Both the position numbers and the translations under genes were made by a program. The notes below the pieces were generated by a model. That model was not told the origin of the DNA. It saw only the letters and a list, made by a program, of their open reading frames with translations, and searched no databases. From assembly GCA_001915385.1 (NCBI GenBank), contig MNQK01000001.1, forward strand, positions 201,868 to 265,867: 64,000 nucleotides of DNA, in the 5' to 3' direction. The stretch comes from Bacteroidales bacterium 52_46. GTDB lineage: Bacteria; Bacteroidota; Bacteroidia; Bacteroidales; Muribaculaceae. This document shows positions 16,412-24,890 of the stretch, in pieces (the first letter of the stretch is position 1; each line of letters opens with the position of its first letter).

Positions 16412-16443
16412 TTTGTAAATGTAATACAAATACATTAATTTTG
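16412..16443 (+). promoter_or_regulatory. Promoter of YafQ-type toxin-antitoxin pair
   Basis: TTTG (16412-16415), a 20-bp spacer and TAATTTTG (16436-16443) give a full match to the Bacteroidetes -33/-7 consensus. The predicted transcript starts ~12 bp before the antitoxin ATG at 16463. Confidence 0.7.
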
Positions 16444-16462
16444 CCATATAATATATTACACT

Positions 16463-16720
16463 ATGGATATAGCACTCCCTAAAAAAAATCAAAGTTTCCG
16501 TTTGTCGGTCGATCTTATAGAACGACTTCGCCAACTTGCAAAACGCCAGAACCGAAGTCTCAACAACTACGTGGAGACATTACTGCTTGATGCCGCATAT
16601 TCCGAACCGAATGAAGATACTCTTGCGGCCATGAAAGAAGCTCAAAGCGGCGCTTTGCGTAATTCAACACCGCTCGACCTTTCTTCTGTTGAGGCGATGG
16701 AACGCTCTATGGGTTTATGA
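16463..16720 (+). CDS. Ribbon-helix-helix-like antitoxin
   Basis: This 85-residue protein begins with a ribbon-helix-helix pattern (NQSFRLSVDLIERLRQLAKR then QNRSLNNYVETLLLDA, residues ~9-45), which binds operator DNA as a dimer. The acidic, less ordered C-terminus would wrap the toxin. It overlaps the YafQ-type toxin gene by four bases (ATGA), so the pair is translationally coupled. It should neutralise the toxin and repress the promoter at 16412-16443. Confidence 0.8.
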   Translation: MDIALPKKNQSFRLSVDLIERLRQLAKRQNRSLNNYVETLLLDAAYSEPNEDTLAAMKEAQSGALRNSTPLDLSSVEAMERSMGL

Positions 16721-16992
16721 AAAAGCTCCACCCCACTACCCAATACAAGAGGGACTATAAGCGGTTTCGCAACAATCCGTCAAAAGTAAAAAAGCTGATG
16801 GTTGTTCTGGATATGCTTCAGTCTGAAATTCCGATTCCTCCGGAATACAGCCCGCACATGCTTGTCGGCAACTATTCCGGATATATGGAATGTCATATTG
16901 AGGGCGATTTTCTTTTGATTTGGTTTGACCGGGATACGGATCAAATAGACTTGGTGCGTCTCGGTTCACATTCCGAATTATTCAGACAATAA
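16717..16992 (+). CDS. YafQ-family mRNA interferase toxin
   Basis: This 91-residue protein aligns by eye with E. coli YafQ, a ribosome-dependent endoribonuclease. Active-site equivalents are H47 (in SPHML), H60 and D64 in ECHIEGDFLLIW, and H85 and F89 in GSHSELF. The Trp that follows the Asp in YafQ is Phe here (F65), a conservative change. The preceding gene is its ribbon-helix-helix antitoxin. Its 3' end converges with the LytM-like gene, leaving only 15 bp. Confidence 0.9.
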   Translation: MKKLHPTTQYKRDYKRFRNNPSKVKKLMVVLDMLQSEIPIPPEYSPHMLVGNYSGYMECHIEGDFLLIWFDRDTDQIDLVRLGSHSELFRQ

Positions 16993-17007
16993 TATCAACG
17001 ACACCAA

Positions 17008-17868
17008 TCAGAAAGGAATATAGTCGAGGGGACGGAGAGCCTGCCCGTCACGGCGCAGCTCGAATTGCAACGGCACACCACTGTCTTTCCGATACTGCCC
17101 GATACGCGAATCGGCATCAATCGCCACCCCTGTTCGAGTATAAATTTTGCTTAGGCCGGAGTAGCGCGACAGATACCCGTCGGGGTGCTGTATTATCACT
17201 ACATACCCTTTGTCACGGTCCATGTACTGGTCGATGACAGTACCGCGGTTGATAGCATACACGCCGGTAACAGCCTCCGTTATCTCAATATGCGGGACAG
17301 CGGGATTATCACCCGCCGTAACCATCGCATCCCTTACGGGCGGGACAAACAGCGGGGCCTCGGCAAGAAGCTCCTGACGGTCTTCCAATATGAAATTCTC
17401 GCGCTCACTGTACATTCTCACGAACTCACTTTCCACCGCGCTGCGTCCCGTCAAAGCCACGGAATCCTGACGTGCGGCAAGCGAATCTGACGGCACGCTC
17501 CGCCCTGCAGCCGTCATCATGCTGTCAGCCGCGATTTCGCCCGTCATTATCGCGCTTACATTATTCAGATAACTGTCATATATCTCAAGCTGACGCGCAA
17601 GGGAATCGGCACGCGCATCGACCTGAAGCAGGTGCCGGCGCTCACTGCCCGTAAGATAGCCGGGAAGAAACGTGCGCAACGGCGTAAGCGAAATAAGCAT
17701 CACACCCGCGCTGAACACCGCCAGAACAGCCACCGTTATCAGCAATATAAGGCGTTTGCGCCCCATCTTGACAGTCCATATCCGGTTCAGCCCATTCTCA
17801 TTGAACAGCGACAAACGATACCTTTTCGGTGTCTTAAATCTAATATTACGACGTTTTTGTTTCTCCAT
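17008..17868 (-). CDS. Membrane-anchored degenerate LytM/M23-domain protein
   Basis: A 286-residue protein with a basic cytoplasmic tail, one membrane helix (residues ~40-62) and a periplasmic coiled segment. The C-terminal M23-like domain has VVIIQHPDGYLSRYSGLSKI, then PLQFELRRDGQALRPLDYI. In active M23 peptidases zinc is held by HxxxD and HxH; here the second site reads QFE rather than HxH, as in EnvC/NlpD-type domains that activate amidases instead of cutting. It is probably a cell-wall amidase activator or scaffold. It is divergent from the LysM protein across a shared palindromic promoter region. Confidence 0.75.
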   Translation of the reverse strand: MEKQKRRNIRFKTPKRYRLSLFNENGLNRIWTVKMGRKRLILLITVAVLAVFSAGVMLISLTPLRTFLPGYLTGSERRHLLQVDARADSLARQLEIYDSYLNNVSAIMTGEIAADSMMTAAGRSVPSDSLAARQDSVALTGRSAVESEFVRMYSERENFILEDRQELLAEAPLFVPPVRDAMVTAGDNPAVPHIEITEAVTGVYAINRGTVIDQYMDRDKGYVVIIQHPDGYLSRYSGLSKIYTRTGVAIDADSRIGQYRKDSGVPLQFELRRDGQALRPLDYIPF

Positions 17869-17872
17869 GACA

Positions 17873-17901
17873 CAAAGTTAATAAAAAAATCATTAACTTT
17901 G
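17873..17901. promoter_or_regulatory. Divergent paired -7 boxes in a palindrome
   Basis: CAAAGTTAAT (17873-17882) and ATTAACTTTG (17892-17901) are perfect inverted repeats. Each contains a TAACTTTG -7 box, one per strand. The minus box is five bases from the LytM-like start codon, which predicts a leaderless or nearly leaderless transcript; the plus box gives a ~23-nt leader for the LysM gene. Neither has a clear -33 element, so the palindrome may also be an operator. Confidence 0.55.
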
Positions 17902-17930
17902 TCTCCGTTTGTACTTCAACATCAGAATAT

Positions 17931-19907
17931 ATGACACTGATACATTCCATAAAAAGAGGTCTCGCGGCGGCTTTGTTGATTTTGGCTGCTTACGCTCCAG
18001 CAATAGCCATCGACCTCCCTGTCACCACTGTCAACGGCAAAGACTATTATTACTACGATGTCCAGCCCAACGAAACACTTTTTTCGCTCTCGCAGCGTCT
18101 GGGCATATCGCGTGAAGAAATCATAAATTACAATCCGGGAGTTGACGGTGACCTCAAAGCATATACACGCCTTTACTTCCCGGTGGAGTCCGGACTGTCG
18201 ACAATTTCGGCCGGCGACCATATCACCTCAACACATGTCGTGGCAAAGGGAGAAACCCTTTACGGAGTCTCGAAAAAATACGGTATCAGCGTAGACAGGC
18301 TCATAGCTCTCAACCCTTCGGCCCGCGACGGAATAAAATCAGGCGACAAACTCGTAATCCTTCAGGAAGACACAGTGCCCGCGACAACAGACAAAACCAC
18401 GCGCAGTCAGGGTGGCACCCACACCATAGCCAAAGGCGAGACTTTGTACCGCATCGCGGTAAACAACGGCATCACAGTCGAGCAACTTCTCGCCGCCAAT
18501 CCCGATCTCGACGCCTACAATTACTCTGAAGGCACCGTACTCAACATTCCGGGCAACGATAATTCGGTACGTAATGCCGCCGATGTCACAGTGGTCGACG
18601 CTGATCTCCGCCCCGTCGATACCCCTGAGACTACAAAGCGCAGCAACCGTACTTCAGGCGACCTCGCACAGTTGCGCGCCAACGCTGTCGAAGTATCCGT
18701 AGACAATCTCGGCGGCAAAACAGAAAAAGACAGCAATGAGTCGTCGACGACCGTCACGCCGAGTGAAAATATTTCCCGGACGCAGTCTGAGACCTTTTCT
18801 GACACTTCAGCCGACGAAGCAGTAGTCAAAGACGCTTCCGCTCCTTTCAACATAGCCGTGATGCTTCCTTTCAATCTCGACCGTGAGAAAGTGGAAAAAG
18901 AGGCTGAAAACTTCACTGAATTTTACCGCGGCTTCCTGCTCGCAGCCCAAAACCTCAGTCAATCGGGACGGCAGGTCAATATACATGCCTACGACACCCG
19001 AGGCGACCTCGACACCGTAAAAGAGCTTATGGCACGCGACGAAATGGCCGCCATGGACATTTTTGTAGCGCCGGCAGCCACAACCGAACTCGATTACATA
19101 ATCTCACAGGCCGACAGCGACCGGCAGTTCATATTCAACACATTTGCCGTGCGCAACAATTCCTATCTCACCAATCCGAATGTCATTCAGGCCAATATTC
19201 CTCACACGATGATGTATCAGCGAGCCATCGATGCCTTCATGCGCGAAATGGACGGACGCACACCGATTTTCGTACAGCGTATCGGAGCCACCGCCGACAA
19301 AGAGGAATTTACCTCGATGCTCAAATCGCAGCTTGCCGACAAAGGAATTGAATTTAAAGAAATAACCTACGAAAATGCGCTCAAGGACGAAGATTTCGAA
19401 GGATTCGATACCGCCGCTTCCTACGTTATAATACCGCTGTCGAGCTCAGCTACCGAATTCAACAAAATAGCCCCCCAGGCCAAACGCTTCAAGGATACGC
19501 TCAGTTCGGAAAACGGGCTGGCCCTTTTCGGCTATCCCGAATGGCTTACGTTCCGCGGCGACCGCAAGGATAATCTCGGTGCCCTCAACGCCACCATATA
19601 TTCTCGGTTCTATTACGACGACACATATTATCCGGCACGACGCGTGGTCGATGCCTACCGTCAGGCCTACGGGCACGAAATAAATTCCGCAGTGCCGTCG
19701 CAGGCTCTTATGGGCTATGATGTGGCAAGTTTCATAATCAAATCCCTGCGCAATAACAACGGCGATTTCCATATCGGCATCACACCCTACGAGGGCATGC
19801 AGACCGATTTCAATTTCTCCGACAGCAACTGCGAGGGACTCGTCAATACGAGTGTAGAACTTATAAAATTCCGCGACGGAGGATTTACCGAGCATCACAA
19901 TATCTGA
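17931..19907 (+). CDS. LysM-repeat protein with periplasmic-binding (PBP1) domain
   Basis: A 658-residue exported protein. After a signal peptide (ends ~AIAI, residue 26) come three LysM modules: ~38-82 (YYDVQPNETLFSLSQRLG), ~98-145 (THVVAKGETLYGVSKKYG) and ~164-208 (THTIAKGETLYRIAVNNG), which bind peptidoglycan glycan strands. A low-complexity linker leads to a type 1 periplasmic-binding fold from ~305 (APFNIAVMLPFNLDRE) like amino-acid-binding LivJ proteins. No transporter genes are adjacent, so a wall-bound sensor or structural role is more likely than uptake. The porin-like gene starts 5 bp downstream. Confidence 0.82.
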   Translation: MTLIHSIKRGLAAALLILAAYAPAIAIDLPVTTVNGKDYYYYDVQPNETLFSLSQRLGISREEIINYNPGVDGDLKAYTRLYFPVESGLSTISAGDHITSTHVVAKGETLYGVSKKYGISVDRLIALNPSARDGIKSGDKLVILQEDTVPATTDKTTRSQGGTHTIAKGETLYRIAVNNGITVEQLLAANPDLDAYNYSEGTVLNIPGNDNSVRNAADVTVVDADLRPVDTPETTKRSNRTSGDLAQLRANAVEVSVDNLGGKTEKDSNESSTTVTPSENISRTQSETFSDTSADEAVVKDASAPFNIAVMLPFNLDREKVEKEAENFTEFYRGFLLAAQNLSQSGRQVNIHAYDTRGDLDTVKELMARDEMAAMDIFVAPAATTELDYIISQADSDRQFIFNTFAVRNNSYLTNPNVIQANIPHTMMYQRAIDAFMREMDGRTPIFVQRIGATADKEEFTSMLKSQLADKGIEFKEITYENALKDEDFEGFDTAASYVIIPLSSSATEFNKIAPQAKRFKDTLSSENGLALFGYPEWLTFRGDRKDNLGALNATIYSRFYYDDTYYPARRVVDAYRQAYGHEINSAVPSQALMGYDVASFIIKSLRNNNGDFHIGITPYEGMQTDFNFSDSNCEGLVNTSVELIKFRDGGFTEHHNI

Positions 19908-19912
19908 TTCCT

Positions 19913-20593
19913 ATGCGACGTATAGTTTTATTGCTGACAGTATTTCTCGGGACTATGTGCGCCAAAGCCCAGACCCACTACATACCGCATGTATGGGTGG
20001 GCGGACATGCCGGAATGACGATGTCGGAGATGTCGTTTTCGCCGTCGGTAAGGCAATCGATGGTGCAGGGCATGACGGCGGGTCTGTCGTTCAGATATGC
20101 CGAAGAACGTCATGTAGGACTAATAGCCGAGTTCAATATCAGTCAGCGCGGATGGAAAGAGGATTTCGAAGGTGCACCGTTCAGCTACAGCCGTCATCTG
20201 ACATATATGGAGATACCTGTCCTGACACATATTTTCTTCGGTTCTCCTAAATTCAAAGGCTTCTTCAATCTCGGTCCCGTAGTAAGCTATATGATTGGAG
20301 ACAACATAAAATCCGATTTCGATTACGCCCATCCCGACCAGGTACCCGGATTTCCGCTAACCAACCGCTCCACCGAACAGATGGCTATGGAAATCAAGAA
20401 TAAATTCGACTACGGCATCACGGCCGGCGCCGGCTGCGAATTCGTTGTAAAGCGCCGCCACGCCTTCACACTCGAGGCCCGCTACTATTTCGGCCTCGGC
20501 AACATCTACCCCTCAAGCAAAAAAGACACCTTCAGCGCCTCCCGCGGCACCTCCATAATGGTAACCCTCGGCTACATGTTCCGGTTGAAGTAG
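19913..20593 (+). CDS. PorT-like outer-membrane beta-barrel protein
   Basis: This 226-residue protein has a signal peptide cut after CAKAQ and an alternating hydrophobic pattern ending in an aromatic-rich strand (IMVTLGYMFRLK), as expected for an eight-stranded barrel. VGGHAGMTMSEMSF, LTYMEIPVLTHIFF and FNLGPVVSYM are typical of the PorT family of Bacteroidetes barrels. It is probably co-transcribed with the LysM protein, suggesting an outer membrane/wall partnership. A true type IX secretion role cannot be claimed from this window. Confidence 0.75.
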   Translation: MRRIVLLLTVFLGTMCAKAQTHYIPHVWVGGHAGMTMSEMSFSPSVRQSMVQGMTAGLSFRYAEERHVGLIAEFNISQRGWKEDFEGAPFSYSRHLTYMEIPVLTHIFFGSPKFKGFFNLGPVVSYMIGDNIKSDFDYAHPDQVPGFPLTNRSTEQMAMEIKNKFDYGITAGAGCEFVVKRRHAFTLEARYYFGLGNIYPSSKKDTFSASRGTSIMVTLGYMFRLK

Positions 20594-20644
20594 CTACCGG
20601 TGAACCAGTGTCCATAATAATTATAGTAAAAGGCTATTTTCTCA

Positions 20645-21193
20645 TTAGGATTTGCGGGAATTAATGCGTGCATTATACATCTGTTCTTTGATACCGCCAT
20701 TTTTCAAAAAGTCATCCTGCAGATTATCTATATACTTTTTAAGGAGGAAATCGGCCTGATGAATCAATGTAATAGCTATATTGCAGATGGTCTCATCACT
20801 TCGTTCACGTATCGCCTCACGGTAGAACGCAGAATCATTTCTGCGGGAACATATCCCTCTTGTTTTTACCGCTTTTTCAGAATTAATATCCCACATCGAG
20901 AGATTCCTTACTCTCAAATAATCTTCATAGTCCAACAATAATTCCTGTAGACTTGCCTTAGCTACATTAAGTAATTTGATTTCACTCTCCACAGAGGTAG
21001 TTCCGGCCTCGCATCCTTCCGCTATATTCTGACGTCCGCTACGTGCCGCCTGAATCATCTGGTCGACCGTACGGTCACCGATACAAAGATATTTGTGGGC
21101 AAAATAATATGTAATATCATAGATGCATTCCGCTTTTTGAAATGCTATCAGATTTCTATAATTGCCTTTCTGCCGTAAAAACGTCTTTGCCAT
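20645..21193 (-). CDS. S23-type four-helix-bundle protein
   Basis: This 182-residue helical protein has the pattern of the family first found inside 23S rRNA intervening sequences: YRNLIAFQKAECIYDITYYF, then DQMIQAARSGRQNIAEGCEA and LLNVAKASLQELLLDYEDYL. Related bundles include the Avd accessory of diversity-generating retroelements, but no reverse transcriptase or variable repeat is present here. Its upstream side (21232-21357) holds an array of 9-bp repeats. It has its own AT-rich codon use, unlike its neighbours, suggesting horizontal transfer. Molecular function is unknown. Confidence 0.75.
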   Translation of the reverse strand: MAKTFLRQKGNYRNLIAFQKAECIYDITYYFAHKYLCIGDRTVDQMIQAARSGRQNIAEGCEAGTTSVESEIKLLNVAKASLQELLLDYEDYLRVRNLSMWDINSEKAVKTRGICSRRNDSAFYREAIRERSDETICNIAITLIHQADFLLKKYIDNLQDDFLKNGGIKEQMYNARINSRKS

Positions 21194-21231
21194 AAATCAA
21201 CTGTTTAGAGTATTAATGATATTAGTAAATA

Positions 21232-21357
21232 AATAGGAGGGATAGGAGGGATAAGAGGAATAGGTGCTATAGGTGCTATAGGCCCTATACGGCCTATTGG
21301 GCTTATGATGCGTATCGTGGATATTGGGCTTAGTGGGCCTATGACTCCTATCTGGCC
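21232..21357. repeat. Array of fourteen degenerate 9-bp repeats
   Basis: Read from 21232, the sequence splits into fourteen consecutive 9-mers approximating TATNGGNCC: AATAGGAGG, GATAGGAGG, GATAAGAGG, AATAGGTGC, TATAGGTGC, TATAGGCCC, TATACGGCC, TATTGGGCT and so on to TATCTGGCC. The array fills the gap between the S23-type gene and tatD and would form the upstream region of the S23-type gene. No open start codon supports a translated peptide, though the + frame would read Tyr every third residue. Confidence 0.8.
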
Positions 21358-21377
21358 AACCCATCTCTCCTCTGCCG

Positions 21378-22148
21378 CTATATCCTGAATAGGCGGCGGG
21401 AGGAGGCGGTGGTTATGTCTGCGAGGGTTGAGAGGGGTATTGCGAGGGTATCGGCTATGTAGGCGGCAGTATGGAGGAGGTAGGATGATTCGTTGCGTTT
21501 GCCGCGATGGGGTACGGGAGCGAGATAGGGGGAGTCGGTTTCGAGCAGAATGCGTTCCGCACCGATCACGGGCAGGACTTCACGCACTTTTGAATTCTTG
21601 AATGTCACGATGCCGTTGATGCCGAAGTAGAAATCGCCGCGGCGGCGTATGCGCTCCACGTCATCGGCTGTACCGCCGAAACTATGGAATACTCCCTGCG
21701 GCACTTTATCAAGACTGTCAATCACCTCAAGTGTCTCGTCGAGTCCGTCGCGGCAGTGTATTATTACGGGTAGGTCACGTTCCGAAGCCATTATCATCTG
21801 GCGTTGCAGCACTTCCATCTGACGCTCACGGAACTGCTTATCCCAGTACAGGTCGATACCGATTTCCCCTATCGCCACATAATCGGCGGGGCGGGATGCC
21901 AGTTCGTCGGCCACATACTGCAACTGCGCCTCGACGCTGTCGCCGTTGACCTCGGTAGGATGATGTCCTATCGCCATGAAAGTGTTGCGGGGATAGCGGC
22001 TGTGAAGCTGCCGCATAGGCTCCAGTGTACTGCGGTCGACATTGGGAAATATCATCGTATCCACTCCTGCGGCTACTGCCCTCTCGACAGCCGCGCCGCA
22101 ATCAGGAGCAAACTCCTCCAGATAGAGATGTGTATGCGTATCAATCAT
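21378..22148 (-). CDS. TatD-family metal-dependent hydrolase
   Basis: This 256-residue TIM-barrel hydrolase begins MIDTHTHLY, the first metal-binding site. IGEIGIDLYWDK, IIHCRDGLDE and LETDSPYLAP supply the remaining ligands. TatD proteins are 3'-5' exonucleases or DNases with suggested roles in DNA repair and RNA quality control; some relatives deacylate D-aminoacyl-tRNA. It is the last gene of a seven-gene leftward run, six bases after the polyprenyl synthase. Confidence 0.9.
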   Translation of the reverse strand: MIDTHTHLYLEEFAPDCGAAVERAVAAGVDTMIFPNVDRSTLEPMRQLHSRYPRNTFMAIGHHPTEVNGDSVEAQLQYVADELASRPADYVAIGEIGIDLYWDKQFRERQMEVLQRQMIMASERDLPVIIHCRDGLDETLEVIDSLDKVPQGVFHSFGGTADDVERIRRRGDFYFGINGIVTFKNSKVREVLPVIGAERILLETDSPYLAPVPHRGKRNESSYLLHTAAYIADTLAIPLSTLADITTASSRRLFRI

Positions 22149-22154
22149 GATGCG

Positions 22155-23117
22155 TCATTTTTTGCGGCCAATCAGAGAATGTGCGAAATCAATAAAGAAA
22201 CTTTGCGTATTCTCGTCCAGTCCTGTTGTCGCTATCGCATCGACTGCAATCTGCAGATAGCGAGCAACCTCCCTTTCAGCCTTCTCCTGCAATCCGTATT
22301 GCTCATATACTGAACGTATCGCTGTAATCTTTTCCGCACCTGAGAGGTGTTGCCTATATAGGTCGGCCATTGTCTCCGGAGCCGCATATTTCGCAGAGAT
22401 ATACAGCCACGTATGCTTGTCATTCAGTATGTCACCGCCGATAGGTTTGCCAAGAGTAGCCTCGTCACCGAATACATCAAGAATATCGTCCTGTATCTGG
22501 AACGCAATCCCCAGATACTTGCCATAGTCATAAAAGGCCGTACGCACTCTTGCTGGAGCACCGCCACAGATAGCACCGATGAGACATGCGCCCCCGAGCA
22601 ATGCTCCCGTCTTTAACGAAATCATCTTGATATATTCTTCAAGTGTCACATCATAACGCTTTTCAAAATCCATATCGAACTGCTGTCCGGCATCCACATC
22701 TAAAGCAATTCCGTTGAAACATCTCACCAATTCTACAATTACTTCATTTGGAAGACATACATGCAATAAGCAATCCAAAGCGACAGATAACATGGCATCG
22801 CCTGACAGAATAGCTTGCGCCGTATTCCATTTTTTCCACACAGACGGCTGTCCGCGACGCATTGGAGAATTATCCATGACGTCATCATGAAGAAGCGTAA
22901 AATTATGATAAACTTCCACGGCGACAGCCGGTCCCAGGACTCGATGAGGCGAAACACCGAGAGCCTCAGCTACCGCCAATGTCAGCACAGGGCGCAGACG
23001 TTTTCCATTACCTCTCATAGTATATACAATAGGATCGGAAAGTGAGTACGGCGGTTGGAAATGCACACCTAAAATCGCGTTGTTTATTATACTTGAATAT
23101 TCCTCTACTGTTTTCAT
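22155..23117 (-). CDS. Trans-polyprenyl diphosphate synthase
   Basis: This 320-residue all-helical prenyltransferase condenses isopentenyl diphosphate onto an allylic diphosphate. The first aspartate-rich motif is LLHDDVMDNSPMRRG (residues ~76-90) and the second FQIQDDILDVFGD (~208-220), both with the full DDxxD. The size of the product chain (farnesyl, geranylgeranyl or octaprenyl) cannot be set with confidence from the residues before the first motif. The pathway's entry enzyme dxr is also in this window. Confidence 0.9.
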   Translation of the reverse strand: MKTVEEYSSIINNAILGVHFQPPYSLSDPIVYTMRGNGKRLRPVLTLAVAEALGVSPHRVLGPAVAVEVYHNFTLLHDDVMDNSPMRRGQPSVWKKWNTAQAILSGDAMLSVALDCLLHVCLPNEVIVELVRCFNGIALDVDAGQQFDMDFEKRYDVTLEEYIKMISLKTGALLGGACLIGAICGGAPARVRTAFYDYGKYLGIAFQIQDDILDVFGDEATLGKPIGGDILNDKHTWLYISAKYAAPETMADLYRQHLSGAEKITAIRSVYEQYGLQEKAEREVARYLQIAVDAIATTGLDENTQSFFIDFAHSLIGRKK

Positions 23118-23131
23118 TTTTGTATGTTATA

Positions 23132-23851
23132 TTATAATCGTCCGTTATCGTTATATGAGTAATAGCCGTGCGGGGTTATTATGATATGGTCGAGCACACG
23201 TATGTCGAGCAGTTCGGCCGCGCTCTTCAGCTGTCGCGTCAGCTTGTCGTCGGCCGGCGACGGATTCAGGTTGCCCGACGGATGGTTGTGCACGAATATA
23301 AGCCCCGACGAAAGTTTGTCGAGGGCGCTTTTCATCACTAACTTCACATCGACAAGCGTACTTGCCGTACCCCCTCTTGATACCGTTTCCTCAAAGATGA
23401 TACGGTTGGCACGGCTCAGATGCACCACACGGAACTCCTCGTAGTTGAGCAGTTCCATCTGTCCGCGCATACGCTCGTAGACCGTCTCGCTTCCCCTCAC
23501 CTGCGGGTCAAGCTGCTTCATGTCGAGCGCGCAACGGGCACCCAGTTCGAACGCGGCGGCAAGCGATATTGCCTTAGCCTCCCCTATCCCTTTATACTTT
23601 TTCACTACCTCATGCATCGACATGCGTGCCAGACGCGACAACCTGTTGTCGTTGTCACGGAGTATATCGCGGCTGAGGTCGACTACCGACCGGCCGGGCA
23701 GTCCGCTTCCGAACACTATGGCGAGCAGTTCGGCGTTTGACAGCGCCCCGATGCCCTGACGCAATGCCTTTTCACGCGGTTTGTCGGCGACATCAAGATC
23801 GGCCACGCGTGTACTCTCGGTCTGTACCGGAGGTTTGTCATACTCTTTCAT
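23132..23851 (-). CDS. radC: RadC-like JAB-domain protein
   Basis: This 239-residue protein has an N-terminal helix-hairpin-helix-like segment (ALRQGIGALSNAELLAIVFG, then YKGIGEAKAISLAAAFELG) and a C-terminal JAB/MPN metalloprotease-like domain with FVHNHPSGNLNPSPAD, the conserved HxHPSG-D zinc motif. The family is named for a supposed DNA repair role that was later questioned; actual function is unsettled. It is embedded in the leftward run between a glycosyltransferase and the polyprenyl synthase, 14 bp from each. Confidence 0.9.
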   Translation of the reverse strand: MKEYDKPPVQTESTRVADLDVADKPREKALRQGIGALSNAELLAIVFGSGLPGRSVVDLSRDILRDNDNRLSRLARMSMHEVVKKYKGIGEAKAISLAAAFELGARCALDMKQLDPQVRGSETVYERMRGQMELLNYEEFRVVHLSRANRIIFEETVSRGGTASTLVDVKLVMKSALDKLSSGLIFVHNHPSGNLNPSPADDKLTRQLKSAAELLDIRVLDHIIITPHGYYSYNDNGRL

Positions 23852-23865
23852 AGCGCGATTGTAAT

Positions 23866-24864
23866 TTATTTTCCCTTACGTGCGGCAATTTCCTCCTCGA
23901 TATTGCGCCCTTTGCCCAATATAATCTTGGTAAAAAATGCCTTTATAAATCCCGTACCGTATCCTACGAGCTGAATGAAAGCCGCCGGTACAGCCATGAG
24001 CGCCACTTTGACGCTGTGAGTCGATACCAGAGCCGAGACAAACAGTGCCAGCGCATACACTCCTATCGGAGCAAGAAACCACGGGGAAACGAAAATCGCC
24101 CCTGCAATCAGCATAAGCAGCCCTATCACAAAGCATGCCGGCAAAGCATGTACAAGTTTCATCGAGCCTGGATAGAGCAGCTTGAGAGTGATACGCGACA
24201 TGCCGAACACATGTACCTGCCTGAAAAATTTCCTGAAACTCAGACGGCGCTTGTGGTACACCGGACAACGGCGTATCAGTCCGGTGGTAAATCCGGCAGC
24301 CTCGATGCGTTTGCTCATGTCGATATCCTCGGAAAACATCTCGCGGAAGCCTCCCACCTTCTCATAGACTTTACGGGAGAAACCCATATTGAACGTGCGC
24401 GGTGTGAATTTCTCCATACTCGCTTTGCCACCACGTATGCCGCCGGTAGTGAGAAACGACGTCATCGCGAAATTGATGGCTTTCTGTGTGTCGGAAAACG
24501 ACTCGTGGGCCGCATCCGGACCACCGAAACAATCAAACGGCGTCGTGTCAAGAACTTCGGCAAGCGTGGCGAAATAGTCCGGCGGAATTACGCAGTCGGA
24601 ATCGAAGAATACGAAATAATCGCCCGACGCGTGTTCCATCGAGTTGTTGCGTGCCGGCGAACGACCTATATTCTCCTGCACTAAATATTTTATATCGATT
24701 TTTCCGGCATATCGGTCGCAGACGTCACGGCACGGTACGGTCGAGCCGTCCTCCGTGATGACCACCTCGAAGTTTTTCACTGTCTGTCCGGCAAGACTCG
24801 CAAGCAAGTCGTCAATTTCGCCGGGACGGTTGTACACCGGTATTATAATCGAAAATCTTGGCAT
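23866..24864 (-). CDS. Family 2 glycosyltransferase with membrane anchor
   Basis: From Met at 24864 the product is 332 residues. The GT-A fold shows SIIIPVYNRPGEIDDLLASL at the N-terminus, ITEDGST, and the metal-binding DxD as FVFFDSDC near residue 90. The C-terminal third has two or three hydrophobic helices, then a basic end, so it is membrane-bound. It probably transfers a sugar to a lipid or surface glycan; the donor is unknown. An upstream in-frame Met (24897) would overlap nspC and adds residues without homology, so the later start is preferred. Confidence 0.85.
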   Translation of the reverse strand: MPRFSIIIPVYNRPGEIDDLLASLAGQTVKNFEVVITEDGSTVPCRDVCDRYAGKIDIKYLVQENIGRSPARNNSMEHASGDYFVFFDSDCVIPPDYFATLAEVLDTTPFDCFGGPDAAHESFSDTQKAINFAMTSFLTTGGIRGGKASMEKFTPRTFNMGFSRKVYEKVGGFREMFSEDIDMSKRIEAAGFTTGLIRRCPVYHKRRLSFRKFFRQVHVFGMSRITLKLLYPGSMKLVHALPACFVIGLLMLIAGAIFVSPWFLAPIGVYALALFVSALVSTHSVKVALMAVPAAFIQLVGYGTGFIKAFFTKIILGKGRNIEEEIAARKGK

Positions 24865-24890
24865 AATATGTACGGTTTTAATCGTTTTGT

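Noticed and set aside
20645..21357. Diversity-generating retroelement (Avd-like protein plus repeat)
   Set aside because: No reverse transcriptase and no template/variable repeat pair is present; the 9-bp array does not fit.
21232..21357. CRISPR array
   Set aside because: Repeats are 9 bp, contiguous and degenerate without spacers, and there are no cas genes.
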